The position numbers and the translations under genes were made by a program. The notes under the pieces were generated by a model that had not been told where the DNA came from, ran no database searches, and worked only from the letters and a program-made list of their open reading frames with translations. A stretch of 64,000 nt of DNA from the NCBI GenBank assembly GCA_026874595.1, contig CM049314.1:14130729-14194728 (forward strand), given 5' to 3'. How positions within the stretch are numbered: position 1 is the stretch's first letter; every line of letters starts with the position of its first letter. Positions 42,398 to 53,889 of this stretch are shown piece after piece. Source of the stretch: Sipunculus nudus (lineage: Eukaryota; Annelida; Sipuncula; Golfingiida; Sipunculidae).

Positions 42398-43487
42398 AGT
42401 TTAATTGGTATTACTGATGCCACAAATTTGGAGTCATGTCTTGTCAGGAAAATTCAATGCTTTACTTTACCCATGCCTCTGTGATTTTGCGGATACACGT
42501 GGTCGGTTGTCGACTTTTGGTATTCTAGATTTATTTTAAAATCAACTGTTCAGGTTCAAATAATCTGAAGATGACATCGACCTTATAACGCCCCTGCTCC
42601 CTCCCATATGTCCCTCATTTGATGAAACCATCCCGTTTGGGAGGCGAGAGAAAAACATTTCGGGCGTACCATTTCTGTTAACACAAGGCATCCAGTGGAA
42701 ACCGACCTCGGTTACACGAGTACTCATTCTCTTGAGGAGTACGACCTACCACACATGACCCCGTAGGTCGGGATGAGGGAGGCCACGTTCGGAGCGAAGC
42801 TGGCGGCGAGCAGACCCGTGGCGGCCAAGAGCGCCCCTGCAAACATGGTCCGCTGGTTTCCGAATCTGTTCACCAACATCGATGCCAAAAGACCTGTGTA
42901 AAGATAGAAGATACGTGATTTTGGTAAATAACTTGATTTTAATACCTTTGTTTAGTTGATTTCCAAAGAGGCAACTATATTTACTACAGAAAGCAGTCAG
43001 AGATTGCATTAACCTCTGCTTACGACAAAATGTATATTTTCTATATACCTCACTAATAACCAACAGTGGCTGTTTCATAGATTTGTTTGATAGTTTGAAG
43101 AAAACGAAAAATGAAAATGGTGTAGCCCATATTTTATGGAAATCCAACTGTTTACTGTACAGTTTACTGCTCAAAATATTAGATGGGCAAAAGGGCAGAA
43201 AGACAACTTGAGTCAAGGCAAAAATGTGCTGATATCCTTTCGGTATGCGAAGTTTTAATTGATATCTTACCACACAACTGGCTTAACCCCGTCATCACCG
43301 CTACCGGAACTGACGTAAAACTCTTGCTTTCATCGAATGCCTCCAGGAGGTACATGTTGACGATTCCCCCGGTAAAGTTAAGCCCCCCTATGATGATCTG
43401 AGCACATGCAGACACGGCAAGGGTGACCCAGGCCCGGCCCTGGTCCCTAGGAGCAGTCCTTTGTCGACGTCCAGTCAGTCCCGACAT
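37599..43487 (-). CDS. Monocarboxylate transporter-like MFS protein (SLC16 type), 5 exons, 616 aa
   Basis: A 12-helix major-facilitator carrier of the plasma membrane; relatives carry monocarboxylates or other small solutes. Exons on the minus strand are 43487-43271, 42893-42750, 40513-39689, 38631-38581 and 38212-37599. All junctions are phase 1 and sum to 617 codons with the stop. The second MCT signature is kept (CFDKYRMTAFAVASTGSSFG), and an Arg in IIRPTIGFVAN fits the TM8 Arg of MCT1. The usual Asp before it is Ser, and the first signature DGGWGW is weak (DQGRAW). The helix order, the TYGV and GP..AG motifs and a short central loop (residues near 215-265) fit SLC16. Substrate and subfamily cannot be assigned. 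The tail is a five-residue-period repeat. Confidence 0.9.
37708..38066 (-). repeat. Coding 15-bp minisatellite giving pentapeptide-like repeats
   Basis: About 22 units of 15 bp in frame. Read as protein they give strings such as NLSNT HLSKG NLSNT HLSNQ, with Leu (or Val/Ile) at position 2, Ser at 3 and Asn/Lys at 4. The period is broken only a few times (for example VHHSNG and DHLVNG). Confidence 0.9.
38581..38631 (-). CDS. SLC16-like exon 4 (51-bp microexon-like, TM11-TM12 loop, GC donor)
   Basis: Encodes GYIFDVTKTYDINFYLSG, the loop between TM11 and TM12 (MCTs have G.I.D.TG.Y...FY.AG). Acceptor TTATAG; the donor is CAG|GCAAGT, a GC-AG intron. Using the nearby GT would shift the frame out of phase with exon 5. 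Confidence 0.85.
39689..40513 (-). CDS. SLC16-like exon 3 (TM4-TM11)
   Basis: The main exon, 275 codons. It holds the conserved CFDKYR...GSSFG motif, the central loop (ENPSDLEEYEITENQEVLPN and on), TM7 to TM11, and ends SVFIGPTLAG. Acceptor TTTGTAG, donor CAG|GTAAGT. Confidence 0.95.
40600..41050. mobile_element. tRNA-derived SINE-like element with 30-bp tandem repeats (intron 2)
   Basis: Four units of 30 bp (about 40700-40826; CCGTGTGTCTGTGTAAGTCA) precede a tRNA-like stretch with a B-box-like GGGTTCGCGTCCC (40856-40868). This is followed by TCACCCAGGAGTGAATGGAT and CCCCTGGCAGCCGAGAAAATC, a body typical of invertebrate SINEs. Confidence 0.6.
41440..42535 (+). repeat. Dispersed element R3, copy 1 (intron 2 of SLC16-like gene)
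   Basis: Degenerate internal units with motifs GGTGGCGCCACCTG, GTACATAGATCTTGGAT, CTCAGGAGTGGTTTA and AGACCAGACAGGT. The right end is TGATGCCACAAATTTGGAG...TGCGGATACACGTGGTCGG, interrupted by an (AT)n run at 42341-42394. Copies: 52395-53575 (inverse) and 62545-63600 (direct). Confidence 0.8.
42750..42893 (-). CDS. SLC16-like exon 2 (TM2-TM3)
   Basis: Encodes GLLASMLVNRFGNQRTMFAG and LLAATGLLAASFAPN up to TYGVMCG, typical of MCTs (LVNRFG, SFAP, TYG). Acceptor TACACAG, donor G|GTAGGT, phase 1 on both sides. Confidence 0.9.
43271..43487 (-). CDS. SLC16-like exon 1 (start codon, TM1-TM2)
   Basis: ATG at 43487. Encodes MSGLTGRRQRTAPRDQGRAW, TM1 and TM2 up to MTGLSQLC. Donor G|GTAAGA at 43270. 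A good acceptor (AATTGCAG before 43524) lies 37 bp upstream of the ATG, so the 5' UTR is spliced. Confidence 0.88.
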
Positions 43488-43524
43488 GGCTGGTCTCAGG
43501 GATTACCACCACACGATAATGTAC
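43488..43524 (-). other. Predicted 5' UTR part of SLC16-like coding exon 1
   Basis: Lies between the AATTGCAG acceptor (AG at 43526-43525) and the ATG, implying at least one upstream noncoding exon. Candidate donors on the minus strand are TCAG|GTAAGA (exon end 43867), ACAG|GTGAGT (45257), ACTG|GTGAGT (48457) and CGG|GTGAGT (54550). Confidence 0.5.
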
Positions 43525-43867
43525 CTGCAATTTTAAAACAAATTGAGATCACGTTTGGCGCATACCCTACGTGACGAAATCATTGGTCGCCAAAAGTTAG
43601 TTAATGATTCATAACGGAGAAAATAATCACACAATTGGACACATTACACAGTGAAACCTAAAACGGTCGGATAAAAGAACACCCTCGTGGAATTCAAGTT
43701 CAAATGTGAACGTGAGGAAAGATTCAGATCAATACAGGTCAAATTATTCATGTTATGGGTTATCTCCCCATCATTATTTCTTTATTGCGGCCGATCTTGC
43801 GTGTCAGCGCCATCCTGCATGTGTTCATCCAGTGAAACACACGTCACGTGACTGAGACATTCTTACC

Positions 43868-46238
43868 TGACGATTCTGTCTGAATCCTCATGCAGTTGAA
43901 TGGATCACAAACGGGAATAAATACGCCTACATTGCATGAATACTAAATGGCAACATTCGATACTTAACAGGTGTAAAGCAAACTAAAGTTAAAGGGACCT
44001 ATATTCGATATCTGCCGGCTATAAAATAAACCTAATCACCTTAACCTTGGATAAAAAGGTATGTCAAAATGGCCACAAGGTCGTTATAAGAACTTTTCGT
44101 AGCAGGGATTACCTTAAATCCAGTTCATAAATAGGTATGCAGAGTAACGGAAAACACTTTAATTCTATAAATAACGCATGCAGTTGACTTGTGGCTACAA
44201 GACCAAAACAGAGCAGTTCGCAGAAATATGAAAATGATTAACCATGCTCGAGATAATTTAAACCATTTAATTAATGTTTCATTGATTTAGATAATTTTCT
44301 ATGCAGATAAGGTGATAAAAGATAACCTGAGTCACAGTAATGGACCGTTGTTCATCGTCTGTCCGTTGTTTATAAAGGCTTATTTTACTGCAATAATATA
44401 AGCTAATTTTCTCTCAATACCAAAGTTTTCCAGCAAATTTTCTCTTCACACGGGCTGAATATGTCCATTTCTCCTGTTTTATAAGTTGTTGTATTTCTGT
44501 GTTTTAGTACATACAGTCCGGTGAGATGTTTACCATATAATGACTCCGCGACCAGAGGTCTGATCTTGTCCAAGCGCGACAATACCTAAACATTTCAGGA
44601 GCAGAAACATGAAAGAGGAAACACGGAAGTAACACCAGGCGGCATCCGCGCTGTGTTTCTGTTTTGTTTCGCGCACGGTGCAATCTTCTTTCCACTTGTA
44701 TACAGGAGTAAGAAATGATTTTAGAATGAAATATGACAGATAACGAAAATATTTTAAAATAATTATCATAAAGTATTCGTCTGTTTAGCTAATCGCGAGC
44801 AAAGCGTCAAAAGGTTGTTACAACTGCAACGGGGTTTTAAATAACTTTTAATGTGAACTTTTATCTCGAGATCTCAAAATATTTTGGGGGTACTAAATCA
44901 GCCACCGTTAAAACGTGTATGGCTATATTCAATGTCTTTTTTACTTCGGACCATAAGGTCATACATTCACAAGGCAATAAAAAATCCATCGGTAATATGG
45001 TATGATTAAATACAGCCTACATAATCAATCCTCAGATCTAACTGTGAAGGCAGTAGTTAAAAGGACGAGTTCTAAGTGCTCCGCTCATTATACGGAAAAA
45101 GACTCTGTCTGAGAATGTGAAAGAATTTATATGCAGAGGTCATGCATGAGTGAAACAAAGAGACGTCGTCGCATATAATAACACATAAGTCACGAAAGCA
45201 AAGATGACGGACACTTTAAGATTGTATATACAATGGCCAGGGCTGTAAACACTCACCTGTAGACATTAAGTTATGTAAAATTCCTAACCTGAACATTCAA
45301 ACTCCATTCAGGAACGGAATCCGAACACCTGGAGAGTTTTCCCCTTTTCTTGGACACAACCCCCAAAGGGAATCATATGCAAATTTACAGGGGGGTCTAT
45401 GCAAATTACCTAAAACACCCAAATATGGTGGTTCCCTCATAAATCCCAATAACGTCACCCAAGGATAGACCCTCCTTAGCCTTCCCTGCATGCCTTGCCA
45501 GGCTGTAAACAAGAGCCGATGGAGGTAGCCGTTGTCTGGTTTTCTTGAGAGTAAGTGCCAATATTTTCATACATACTGAACATTTAAATTACAATTTTTT
45601 ATCTCAACTGAGTCAACACAACTGTTTTGTGCGTAAGATGTCAGATTTGTTGCATGTCCTCACGCTGAACGCCGAACATTGGGGTCTGAACCCCTATGGC
45701 CAGATCTGACCAAGCTTTAGAGGGTAAACTCCAGCTTATACGAGCTGTTACGCAAATAAGAGAGAACTAATATAGATGTTTGCGTTACAGGCCTGTAGCT
45801 TTAAGATTCCTAGCTCTTAAGAACTGAAATATAGCTGTATACTCAAAGATACCTTTATCATTTTCCATAATGACTCCATGTAAAACAACACGAGCTGCTG
45901 AGAGGCTTAGGTCAGACCCCGCACGCCCTTTGTATGCGAGCTACACTGGACTTCATACACGCCACACGGAGCGCCTTCGTAAGCGCTCTAATTATACATA
46001 GTCTAAACGTGATGTGAAACATGTGTTAGCTGAATACACAGCTCGTGAGACTAAATTTTCATAAACAGATGATTATAATGTGTAAACAGTTGCAGTGCAA
46101 GGCTACAAATTTTGTTGGATTAACCTCTCAAAGATCAGGTCAAAGTTCATGAGGTCACTGCCCTGAGGAGCGGTCAGGTTACAAACTATTATATGTCATT
46201 CTCACAGCCGTATCTTGATAGCGAACAAAAATTAAGTA

Positions 46239-46306
<68 letters not shown>

Positions 46307-46850
46307 GGTGTTATTAAAATATATCTCTGATGCATTTTCGATAAATTAAAAAAAAACAATAAATAATATAATATAATTTCCGATAATAAGTTACCAAAAT
46401 CATTGAGGTTAAATAAAGGCAGGGGCATCAATCGAAACTAAGTAGGCCTACTTCAGAGAAATATAACAATTTTGCATGTGAGACAGAGACAGCTAGAGAG
46501 CGATATACAGGTGGTATTCATCGCGTAATTAAACGGTTACCCCAAACTTGTATTCATTGTGTACTCTTATATACCATGTTTAAATATGCATCTGTGACTG
46601 ATATACAGCCTTTGTGTTGTACCTCCAGTTTTTATGGGAAAGTAACATTTTGTGGATCAACCTATAGTGTATATCTGGTCAGGTAGTTTGATATGTCTGG
46701 CTTTCATGTCAATATACTTGTATAATCATACTAGCCGACATCAATCCGCTGTTTGACTAAACACGGGGACAAAGGACACATGCATACATATGCAAGTATA
46801 TATGTGTATCAAATGTTGAGTGCCATACAATTTCTGTAGACCATGGCAAT
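43868..46850. other. Upstream region of the SLC16-like gene, no further gene seen
   Basis: Holds a diverged R2-like fragment (about 44030-44110), the (AT)n run 46241-46303 and otherwise unique AT-rich sequence. Short ORFs here have no family resemblance. Confidence 0.55.
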
Positions 46851-47090
46851 GTACGAGAATGAGAAAGACAGGGGCAAATCACCACCACCACCCTTCAAAC
46901 TCCCCCTTTATACAGGGAAAATACGAAAATATCTTAATATAAAAAATGCTAACATAAATCACTCTCTCAAAAGGCTGTACACACATTTCTCTTTCTGTCC
47001 TACTTAAAAATCCTAATAAAATCTAAATAAAAAAGATCCCCCTCAACATGTATATAAATTTCTCTTTTTATTTTGTTAGAAAATCCTGTT

Positions 47091-47180
47091 ATATATATAT
47101 ATATATACGTATATATATGTGTGTGTATATATATATATGTGTGTGTATATATATATATACATATAAATGCGTGTGTGTGT
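47091..47180. repeat. (TA)n/(TG)n microsatellite
   Basis: Mixed TATA and GTGT runs; no other content. Confidence 0.9.
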
Positions 47181-47794
47181 GTAATTATCATTAGCCTTGG
47201 CCTGTGAGAGGTCTTCATTGGGCAGTCACTGTAACCTTATGACAGGTGAGAATCCTTGTTCTCAGCTGCATGTCAGACTGTGTCTTTATGTTTCCATGGT
47301 AACATTAGAGTCTTACTCACGATATCTTGTTACCATGGAGCTATTATACTCTACAGTGCACCTCAACCTCTATGTTGTAACAGATACTCCTTTTGAAAAC
47401 TAGTATGTAATAAATGTGTCTTGTTTGGAACTTTAACAGTGAATCTTATATGTCAGTACACAAAGGCTATATATGGGTCTCCGTTTTCTTTGCTAATAGC
47501 CTGCACAAAGAAGAACCAACAGCACACATAAACATTTGGTATAATGTGAATTAAACGGACAACTTTAAATATACACTGGCGTCATATGTAATATAATATT
47601 TACGCGTCAATGCTTATCAGTAAATATGGGACCTCATTGGACTTACAACATTCGTGAATGGACCTAGCACTTGAATGCGCTCATGCACTGCAGAATAGAC
47701 ACTTGAGGCGACAACATGCAACTTACCGCGGAAAGAACTCTTATTGTGTTATAGTGACAAAGTACTGGTATGGGTAGGATTTCATCCTTCACGG

Positions 47795-47796
<2 letters not shown>

Positions 47797-47834
<38 letters not shown>

Positions 47835-47885
47835 TTTTTATTTTTATCATTGTTATAAGTAGTAGTAGTAGTAGTAGTAGTAGTA
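47797..47885. repeat. (AAT)n and (AGT)n microsatellites
   Basis: Twelve or so AAT units, then about eight AGT units. They lie in the insertion that separates the two halves of block A. Confidence 0.92.
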
Positions 47886-48160
47886 CCAGTGGCAGTAAAA
47901 ATAATCACAATACTAATAACAAGAGTAATGTTATATTATGAGCTTTTGACCATAGGAAATATTGCAAACCTGACTTTTCAGAGCAATCCTTTTGTGCATA
48001 CAGTGATTAATTAATCTGAACATTGGCCCTGCTTCGGGCTAACTCAAAATAAATGTTAAAGTATACTAAAACATATAAACAGCACTTTTAAACTGAGCCC
48101 CACTTTAAGCCCTGGCATCAAGTTATATTGTCATTTGACCTGGCCTTGATTTACATACAA

Positions 48161-48366
48161 ATAAACGTCAGTGATATTACCCTTGTTCAATACATCAGAA
48201 TATTTCCAATTTAAGATAGACAAGTATAACACTTCATTTTTTACCATAATACTCCTTGAACAATAAACGTCAGTGATATTACCCTTTTTCAATACATCAG
48301 AATATTTTCAATTTAAAATAGACAAGTATAACACTTCATTTTTTAACATAATACTCCTTGAACAAT
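48161..48366 (+). repeat. Two-unit 102-bp tandem repeat
   Basis: ATAAACGTCAGTGATATTAC starts at 48161 and again at 48263. The two units differ at only a few positions and both end with AATACTCCTTGAACAA. Confidence 0.92.
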
Positions 48367-48849
48367 TCTTAGTTGTTCTAATTTAACGAAATAAGGATTT
48401 AAAAGGTTTTATGCAAACAAAATACGTGTTCATATGGTTTAGGAGTTGCCACTCACCAGTTCACTAGGCAGGCTCCCTGCTTCAGCTGACGACCGATCTG
48501 CTGTTTCGTTGGCAACCTGCCAATATTTGTCCACATTGTTTCTCAGTCAGCTGATTACATGTCCCGGTTGTTCTGCTTGTACATGTAATCACTGCTTCCC
48601 TGCCACTGTCTATGCAAAGATGACACTTAGTCAGTGACATAAAGCCATAGGTGTGACATCAAGTATGGTTACAATTTTATTGCATAATATGCAAAAGGAG
48701 CATAGTCCATAGTTCATGAGTCAAGGTGATGTCCATAGGCAATTTTTTGGCGCCAAAATCAAAACTGGCGTTTGTAAATATTTAAAAGAAAATAAAGTAT
48801 AGAATGGATGAAAATGAAGTTTTTACCCATTGTGTTTACACTTTTATTT

Positions 48850-50115
48850 AAACAAGTGACCTTTGGGTCATGACGCTCAGCCGACTGTCATGTTGATAAT
48901 ATGTCCTTGCACAGACAACCAATTAAGATAGGTACCATCATTGTTCATGCATATTAGCTTAAGTTTATCAAGACCCATAAGCACAACAAATCTGATGACA
49001 ATCCACCCAGCCTTTCATGAGGAATCTGGCAATTTGTGGGTATTTTTCATTATTTCTGGGGTGCTAAAAACATACCCCAAAACTCTGAGAATATAGGTCA
49101 CTGTGACCCAATGTCAGGTTTCTGGGGAGAACTTTTGAGGAACTCTCAGGATATGAAGTTTGAAGATTCTGTTATGATTTGTGCCCTACTTTGGTATCAA
49201 ATTTTCAATTATTCTGGGGGGGGGGGGGGGGTTACTTCTGAGCCTCATAGCTCGGACAATATGGGTGACAGAGACCTAATTTCAGGTTTCCGAGGAGACT
49301 TTTCATGGGCCTCCCAGCATGTTAAGAAAAAAGATTCATGGTCTAGTCATTACGATTTGTGCCCTATTGTCAGATGACGGCATCTTTTAAGGTCTCAAAA
49401 ATAGAGAAAAAAAATCGTAAAAAATAAAAAAAAACAGGTGGCGCCACCAGTCGGTAAAAACTGATGAAACTCTCCATGATCAATATCCATGCATAGAATT
49501 ATGGTGATCAATGCATTAGTTGTTCAGATACTTGAGCTTTTGTATCAGATTTTTCATTATTCTGGGGGGTACTTCGGAGCCCCATAGCTTGAAGAATATG
49601 GGAAACAGAGACCAAATTCCAGGTTTCCAAGAAGACTTTTCAATGACCTCTCTGGATGTAAAGTGAGAAGATTCTTGGTCCAGCGGTTACGATTTGTGCC
49701 CTGCAAACAGTTGACGGCATCTTCTGAGGTCTCAAAAATAGAGAAAAAAACGAAAAAATACAGGTGGTGCCACCAGTTTGCAGAAACTGATGAAACACCC
49801 CATGATCAATAACCATGCAAAGAATGATGGTGATCAATGCATTAGTTGTTCAGATATTTGAGCTTTTGTATCAATTTTTTCAATATTATTTGGGGGGGGG
49901 GGTACTTCGGAGTCCCATAACTTGAAGGATATGGGCAACAGAGACCTAAAACCAGGTTTCCAAGGAGATTTTTCATGGACCTCTCTGGATAAAAAGTAAG
50001 AAGATTCCAGGTCCAGTGGTTACGATTTGTGCCTTGTTAACGGACAGACGGCCGGATGGCAGGACGGACGACGCGGACAAAGAGTGATCGCTATAGCTCA
50101 GATGACTTACAGTCA
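48850..50115 (+). repeat. Element with 325-350-bp tandem units (R4)
   Basis: Starts near AACAAGTGACCTTTGGGTCA (its inverse occurs at 11309 and 34612) and ends near TCAGATGACTTACAGTCAGC. Three to four degenerate units have the markers TCATTATTCTGGGG, TACTTCGGAG and AAGATTC.TGGTC, at about 49045, 49202, 49552 and 49877. Poly-G runs lie at the same place in the units. A related fragment is at about 51700-52110. Confidence 0.78.
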
Positions 50116-50489
50116 GCTGAGCTAAAAAAATGGCAAACAGTGGCCCATAGACCATGAATGAAGCGAGGGCTACTACGTCCTCCGTCACAAATCTTTGTTT
50201 TGGCACCAAAATCCAAGATGGCGGCTATGAAACCCCAAAACTGCATGCGGCGGGGGAAGTTGATCTTTAAATGGTAACTGCGGTGATACAACACCTATAT
50301 CTGTAACTTAAAGGTAAATCAAACACTGAGTGATTTCCAAGAGAAGCTATTACTGTTGCTTCTTTTGATTGTAAATTGAATGTGGCTATCAAACAAAATG
50401 ACCGACCTTCAAAAAAGGCCAAAAACACTGACAAACAAAATAACAAAATTCTTAAGCAGAAAAAGAGATATTATTATGTATGTATAACA

Positions 50490-51075
50490 TGTTATAAATA
50501 AGGTGGGCATTGCTATGTGTGTAGCCAAACCCAGAATATAACTTCAGAATAGTAAGACTGTAAGACTTTTGATAATTGTCATTTATTAAATGACTTATCA
50601 GCTAATATCAATGAGCTCTTATTATTTTTTTCACAAGGTATACATATTCTGTTCAGTAGACCTTGTTATGACTTGATTATGAAATGATTATGATGATGTA
50701 ACAAGTTATAACTTAGGTGATTGCTATGTGTGCAGCAGAAAGCGTATTATTACTTCACAGTATTAAGCCATCTGATACTTGTCATTAACGATGAAAGTCT
50801 TATCAGCTAATATCTTTGAGCTTTTTTGGGTTTTTTTTTGTTACATATAACAATTATTTCTTTCGCGAGGTATGTGCATATTTTGTTCAGCAGACCTAGT
50901 TTTTACCAGATGATGATGATAGCTGGAGTAAAATGTCATAACCAAGGTGAGGATTGCCACCTTGGAATTGGTACCCATATTACGACTTCACAGAAGTAAG
51001 GCTATTCTGTTTATTGCCATTGAGCACATTTCTAAGACTATTAACTCTTTATTAGCTAATATCACTGGACTAAGG
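50490..51075 (+). repeat. Three-unit tandem repeat of about 215-230 bp
   Basis: The markers GCATTGCTATGTGTG (50506), GATTGCTATGTGTGC (50719) and GGATTGCCACC (50951), the shared TTATCAGCTAATATC (50592, 50808; TTAGCTAATATC at 51051) and TTCAG.AGACCT define the units. No coding potential. Confidence 0.75.
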
Positions 51076-51079
51076 GAGG

Positions 51080-52390
51080 GGAGGGGGGGGGGGAGTGCTA
51101 TCTGAGCATCGGTACCCAGGGATTTTTTCATTACTCTTCATTAATGGTAAGGCTTTTTTAATATTTATATGACCTAAGCTAGCTACATAATTTGGTTGTC
51201 ATACTGTTTTATTTCACTTTAAATATTTTTTAGTATTTATGCAGTTTGCACTTGTAAAATGTTGAGAGAGTCACACTCCCTGAATGTTTCCTGGATGTTG
51301 ATTACGGAACTTTCAGATTCTTTACATTTGAACATATCTGAAGCTTTTGAAGCATGCCATGGTTTGAAATATCACGTGCTGCTGAACCATGTTATAAAAA
51401 AATGACAACTGATGCCTCAGAAGTCGTTTCAAATTCCATATGTTTCATGATGAAACATTATACCTAACATGTCAGCATAGACATGTATTAAAATGAGACA
51501 TGTCAAATTTTGCCCCTTGATGACGCCAAACAGATTTTCCCTGGTTTGAAACATGTTTAGGAAACATGTTTGTAGTTTAAACATATTTCACATTTAAACA
51601 TGACCATATCACAGTCACAGAAATTCCTGTTTTGAAATATGTTTTATGTAAATTTGAATTGTGTCCCTTGATTAAAACATCTTGCCCCATAAACACGTTT
51701 CAAACAAGTGGCCCATGGGTCATTAAATAATGCTTAAAATGACCCTCGGAGTGCTCAAAATAATGTTTTTTGCCCATAGTCCTTAGAAAATAGGTAACAA
51801 GAAGAAGGTTTTTTTTCTAGGAACTCCTCAGATGCTAAGTTAGAAGTTTCTACGACAGACTACTATGACGTGTTTCCATGTGTTCTAAAGGGTACTCAAA
51901 TCATGTTGTTTCACACAGCTCACAGTATATAGGTCACAGTGACCTTATTTTAGATGTCAAAGGAGACATTACAATGACTTCCTTTAATATTAAAAAAGAC
52001 ATTTCTAGAGCCAACAAATAAGATTTTGTGACCTGTCTGACTTTCTGGGTGTTAAATCATGTTTTGTCCAGTCGCTCGCAGAATGTAGGTCATCATGACC
52101 TTAGTTGAGATCCGCCGCCCGTACGTTTACCAATACTATATCAAAACAGTCGATCTAAACAACTCTATCGGATTGAGCTTATTTTTTGCTATCCGCATTG
52201 AGTTAGATATTGTACAAGGAAAAAGCTAATACAAAACTTTACAATTCTTTTTCTCCGAAACTGTCCAGGCTTATTGTTCAATATTTCAAAATAAATAATC
52301 CCTGAAACAATTTCTCACAATCTTGTTCGACTGGTTCCAGTTCGGTGATTTTGGGCGGAGTTACAGGAAGCTGAACTTAGTCATTTGGTC
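51080..52390. other. Intergenic, diverged repeats
   Basis: Starts with a poly-G run and continues as AT-rich sequence; part (51700-52110) resembles R4. ACATGTTT-type palindromic words (AAACATGTTT) recur around 51480-51720. No gene recognised. Confidence 0.55.
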
Positions 52391-52394
52391 AAAT

Positions 52395-53575
52395 GAGCAT
52401 ACTAAAACTAGAATACGGGTAGTCGACAAGCGACTAGTTGTATCCGCCAAATCACAGAGGCATTGAATGTTCCCGACTCCAAATTTGTGGCATCAGTCAT
52501 GCCAATTTAACTCGTCATATATGTGCACTTGCCACCAAAAACAGATCTTTAGTTGGATACACCAATCCACTACTGAGAAAAAAGTGCATCAAAGTTTTCT
52601 ATAAAACTGGAACAGCAGGTGGAGCCTTAAACATCGGATGAAGATATCGAAGATCTTCGAACATGCACAATTTCAATCCAATACGGCAAACCACTCCTGA
52701 GGAAAGTGCACCAATGTATTTTACGAAAACAAGAGGGTAGGTGGCGCCATCTGTCTGTTCTACGAGAAAAATCTCCGATATGGATGGACATGCCAAAATT
52801 CAGGATAATAAATTTAACAACTCACGTTATATGCGCAATTTTTACACAAAGCCAACCCACAGATGAATACCACTCAAGAACGGTTGCAGATGGCGCCACA
52901 AGTTTTTAATACCAGATGGAGGTATCCAAGATCTATGGAATTTCAGCCCAAAACGACAAACCACTCCTGAGAAAAGGGCATAAATTTATGATATGAAAAC
53001 GGGAAAGTAGGTGGCGCCATCTGACTAGTCTACGAGATTACTCTCCAAGATGGATAGACATGCCAAATTTCAGACCAATATATTGAACCACTCCTGAGAC
53101 AGGAGCAATTTTCATGGAAAGCAAACGTAAGGATGGACGCCAAGCAAAAACCATTGCAGATGACGCCACCAGTCTTGAGTACGAGATTGAGGTATCCAAG
53201 ATCTATCGACATGCACATTTTTAGCCTAATCCAACAAACCACTCCTGTGATAGGAGCAGTTATCTCCAAAAGCAAATGTATGGATGGACGCCACGCAAAA
53301 ATGATTGCACATGGCGCCGCCAGTCTTGAGTAGAAGATGGAGATATTCAGATCGATGGACAAGCAAATTTTCAGACCAATACATTGAACCACTCTTGAGT
53401 TCTAAGCAATATTCACCCAAACGTACGGATTGACGCCACGCGAAAAAGATTGCAGAAGGCGCCACCAGTCTTGGGTACAAGACGGAGGTATCCAAGATCT
53501 ATGGTCATGCATAATTACAGCCCAATACATTGAACCAATAACTAAGACGAACAGATGGCAAATGCATGGATGGAT
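52395..53575 (-). repeat. Dispersed element R3, copy 2 (inverse)
   Basis: Begins with CTAGAATACGGGTAGTCGAC and ACTCCAAATTTGTGGCATCA, the inverse of the right ends of copies 1 and 3. Internal degenerate units carry GGTGGCGCCATCTG, AACCACTCCTGAG and TCCAAGATCTATGG, about 115-270 bp apart. Confidence 0.82.
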
Positions 53576-53744
53576 ATTCTGATTTTGCTTTCAATAGGCA
53601 TCTGTTATTATTCTAAACATTTTTATTAAAAAAACTTATGAATTATTCAACTTGGAAAAAAGTATTGTATCCAAAGTCTTTAAGTATGTATAAACAGATT
53701 TACCAACAAGCCAAAATTCTGTCTTTATCTATAAGTAGTTTGAC

Positions 53745-53865
53745 ACAAGGCAGTATCACACGCTTTCTCTCATTTTTATATCCTGGCGTTATCTAGGCCC
53801 GGTGACTACTGCACCTGCGGGCCCTGGGTGCGTAACCGTCCCCATTGCTGGGTCAAACGAGCGAG
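53745..53865 (-). mobile_element. SINE-like element, copy 2 (3' part)
   Basis: The inverse of 16245-16375: CATTGCTGGGTCAA, GGTGACTACTGCACCTG and TTATATCCTGGCGTTA match in order. Truncated; the tRNA-like head is not seen here. Confidence 0.65.
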
Positions 53866-53889
53866 CGACCACTCTCTCTTCCCTCCGAT

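Larger units (their letters stand above)
46880..48640 (-). promoter_or_regulatory. Duplicated block A: candidate alternative promoter and first exon
   Basis: 47195-47710 matches 53945-54440 (markers GTGAGAGGTCTTCA, CAGCTGCATGTCAGACTGTG, TTTCCATGGTAACA). After a roughly 660-bp insertion (47730-48420), the match resumes at 48440-48625. The conserved end, read on the minus strand, has GGCAGGTTGCCAACGAAACA and then ACTG|GTGAGTGG, a strong donor (exon end 48457). The orientation fits the SLC16-like gene. Its exonic and promoter nature is inferred. Confidence 0.5.

Noticed and set aside
42746-43273. 175-codon minus-strand ORF
   Set aside because: Reads through intron 1 of the SLC16-like gene and covers exon 2 in the wrong frame; the spliced exons 43487-43271 and 42893-42750 explain it.
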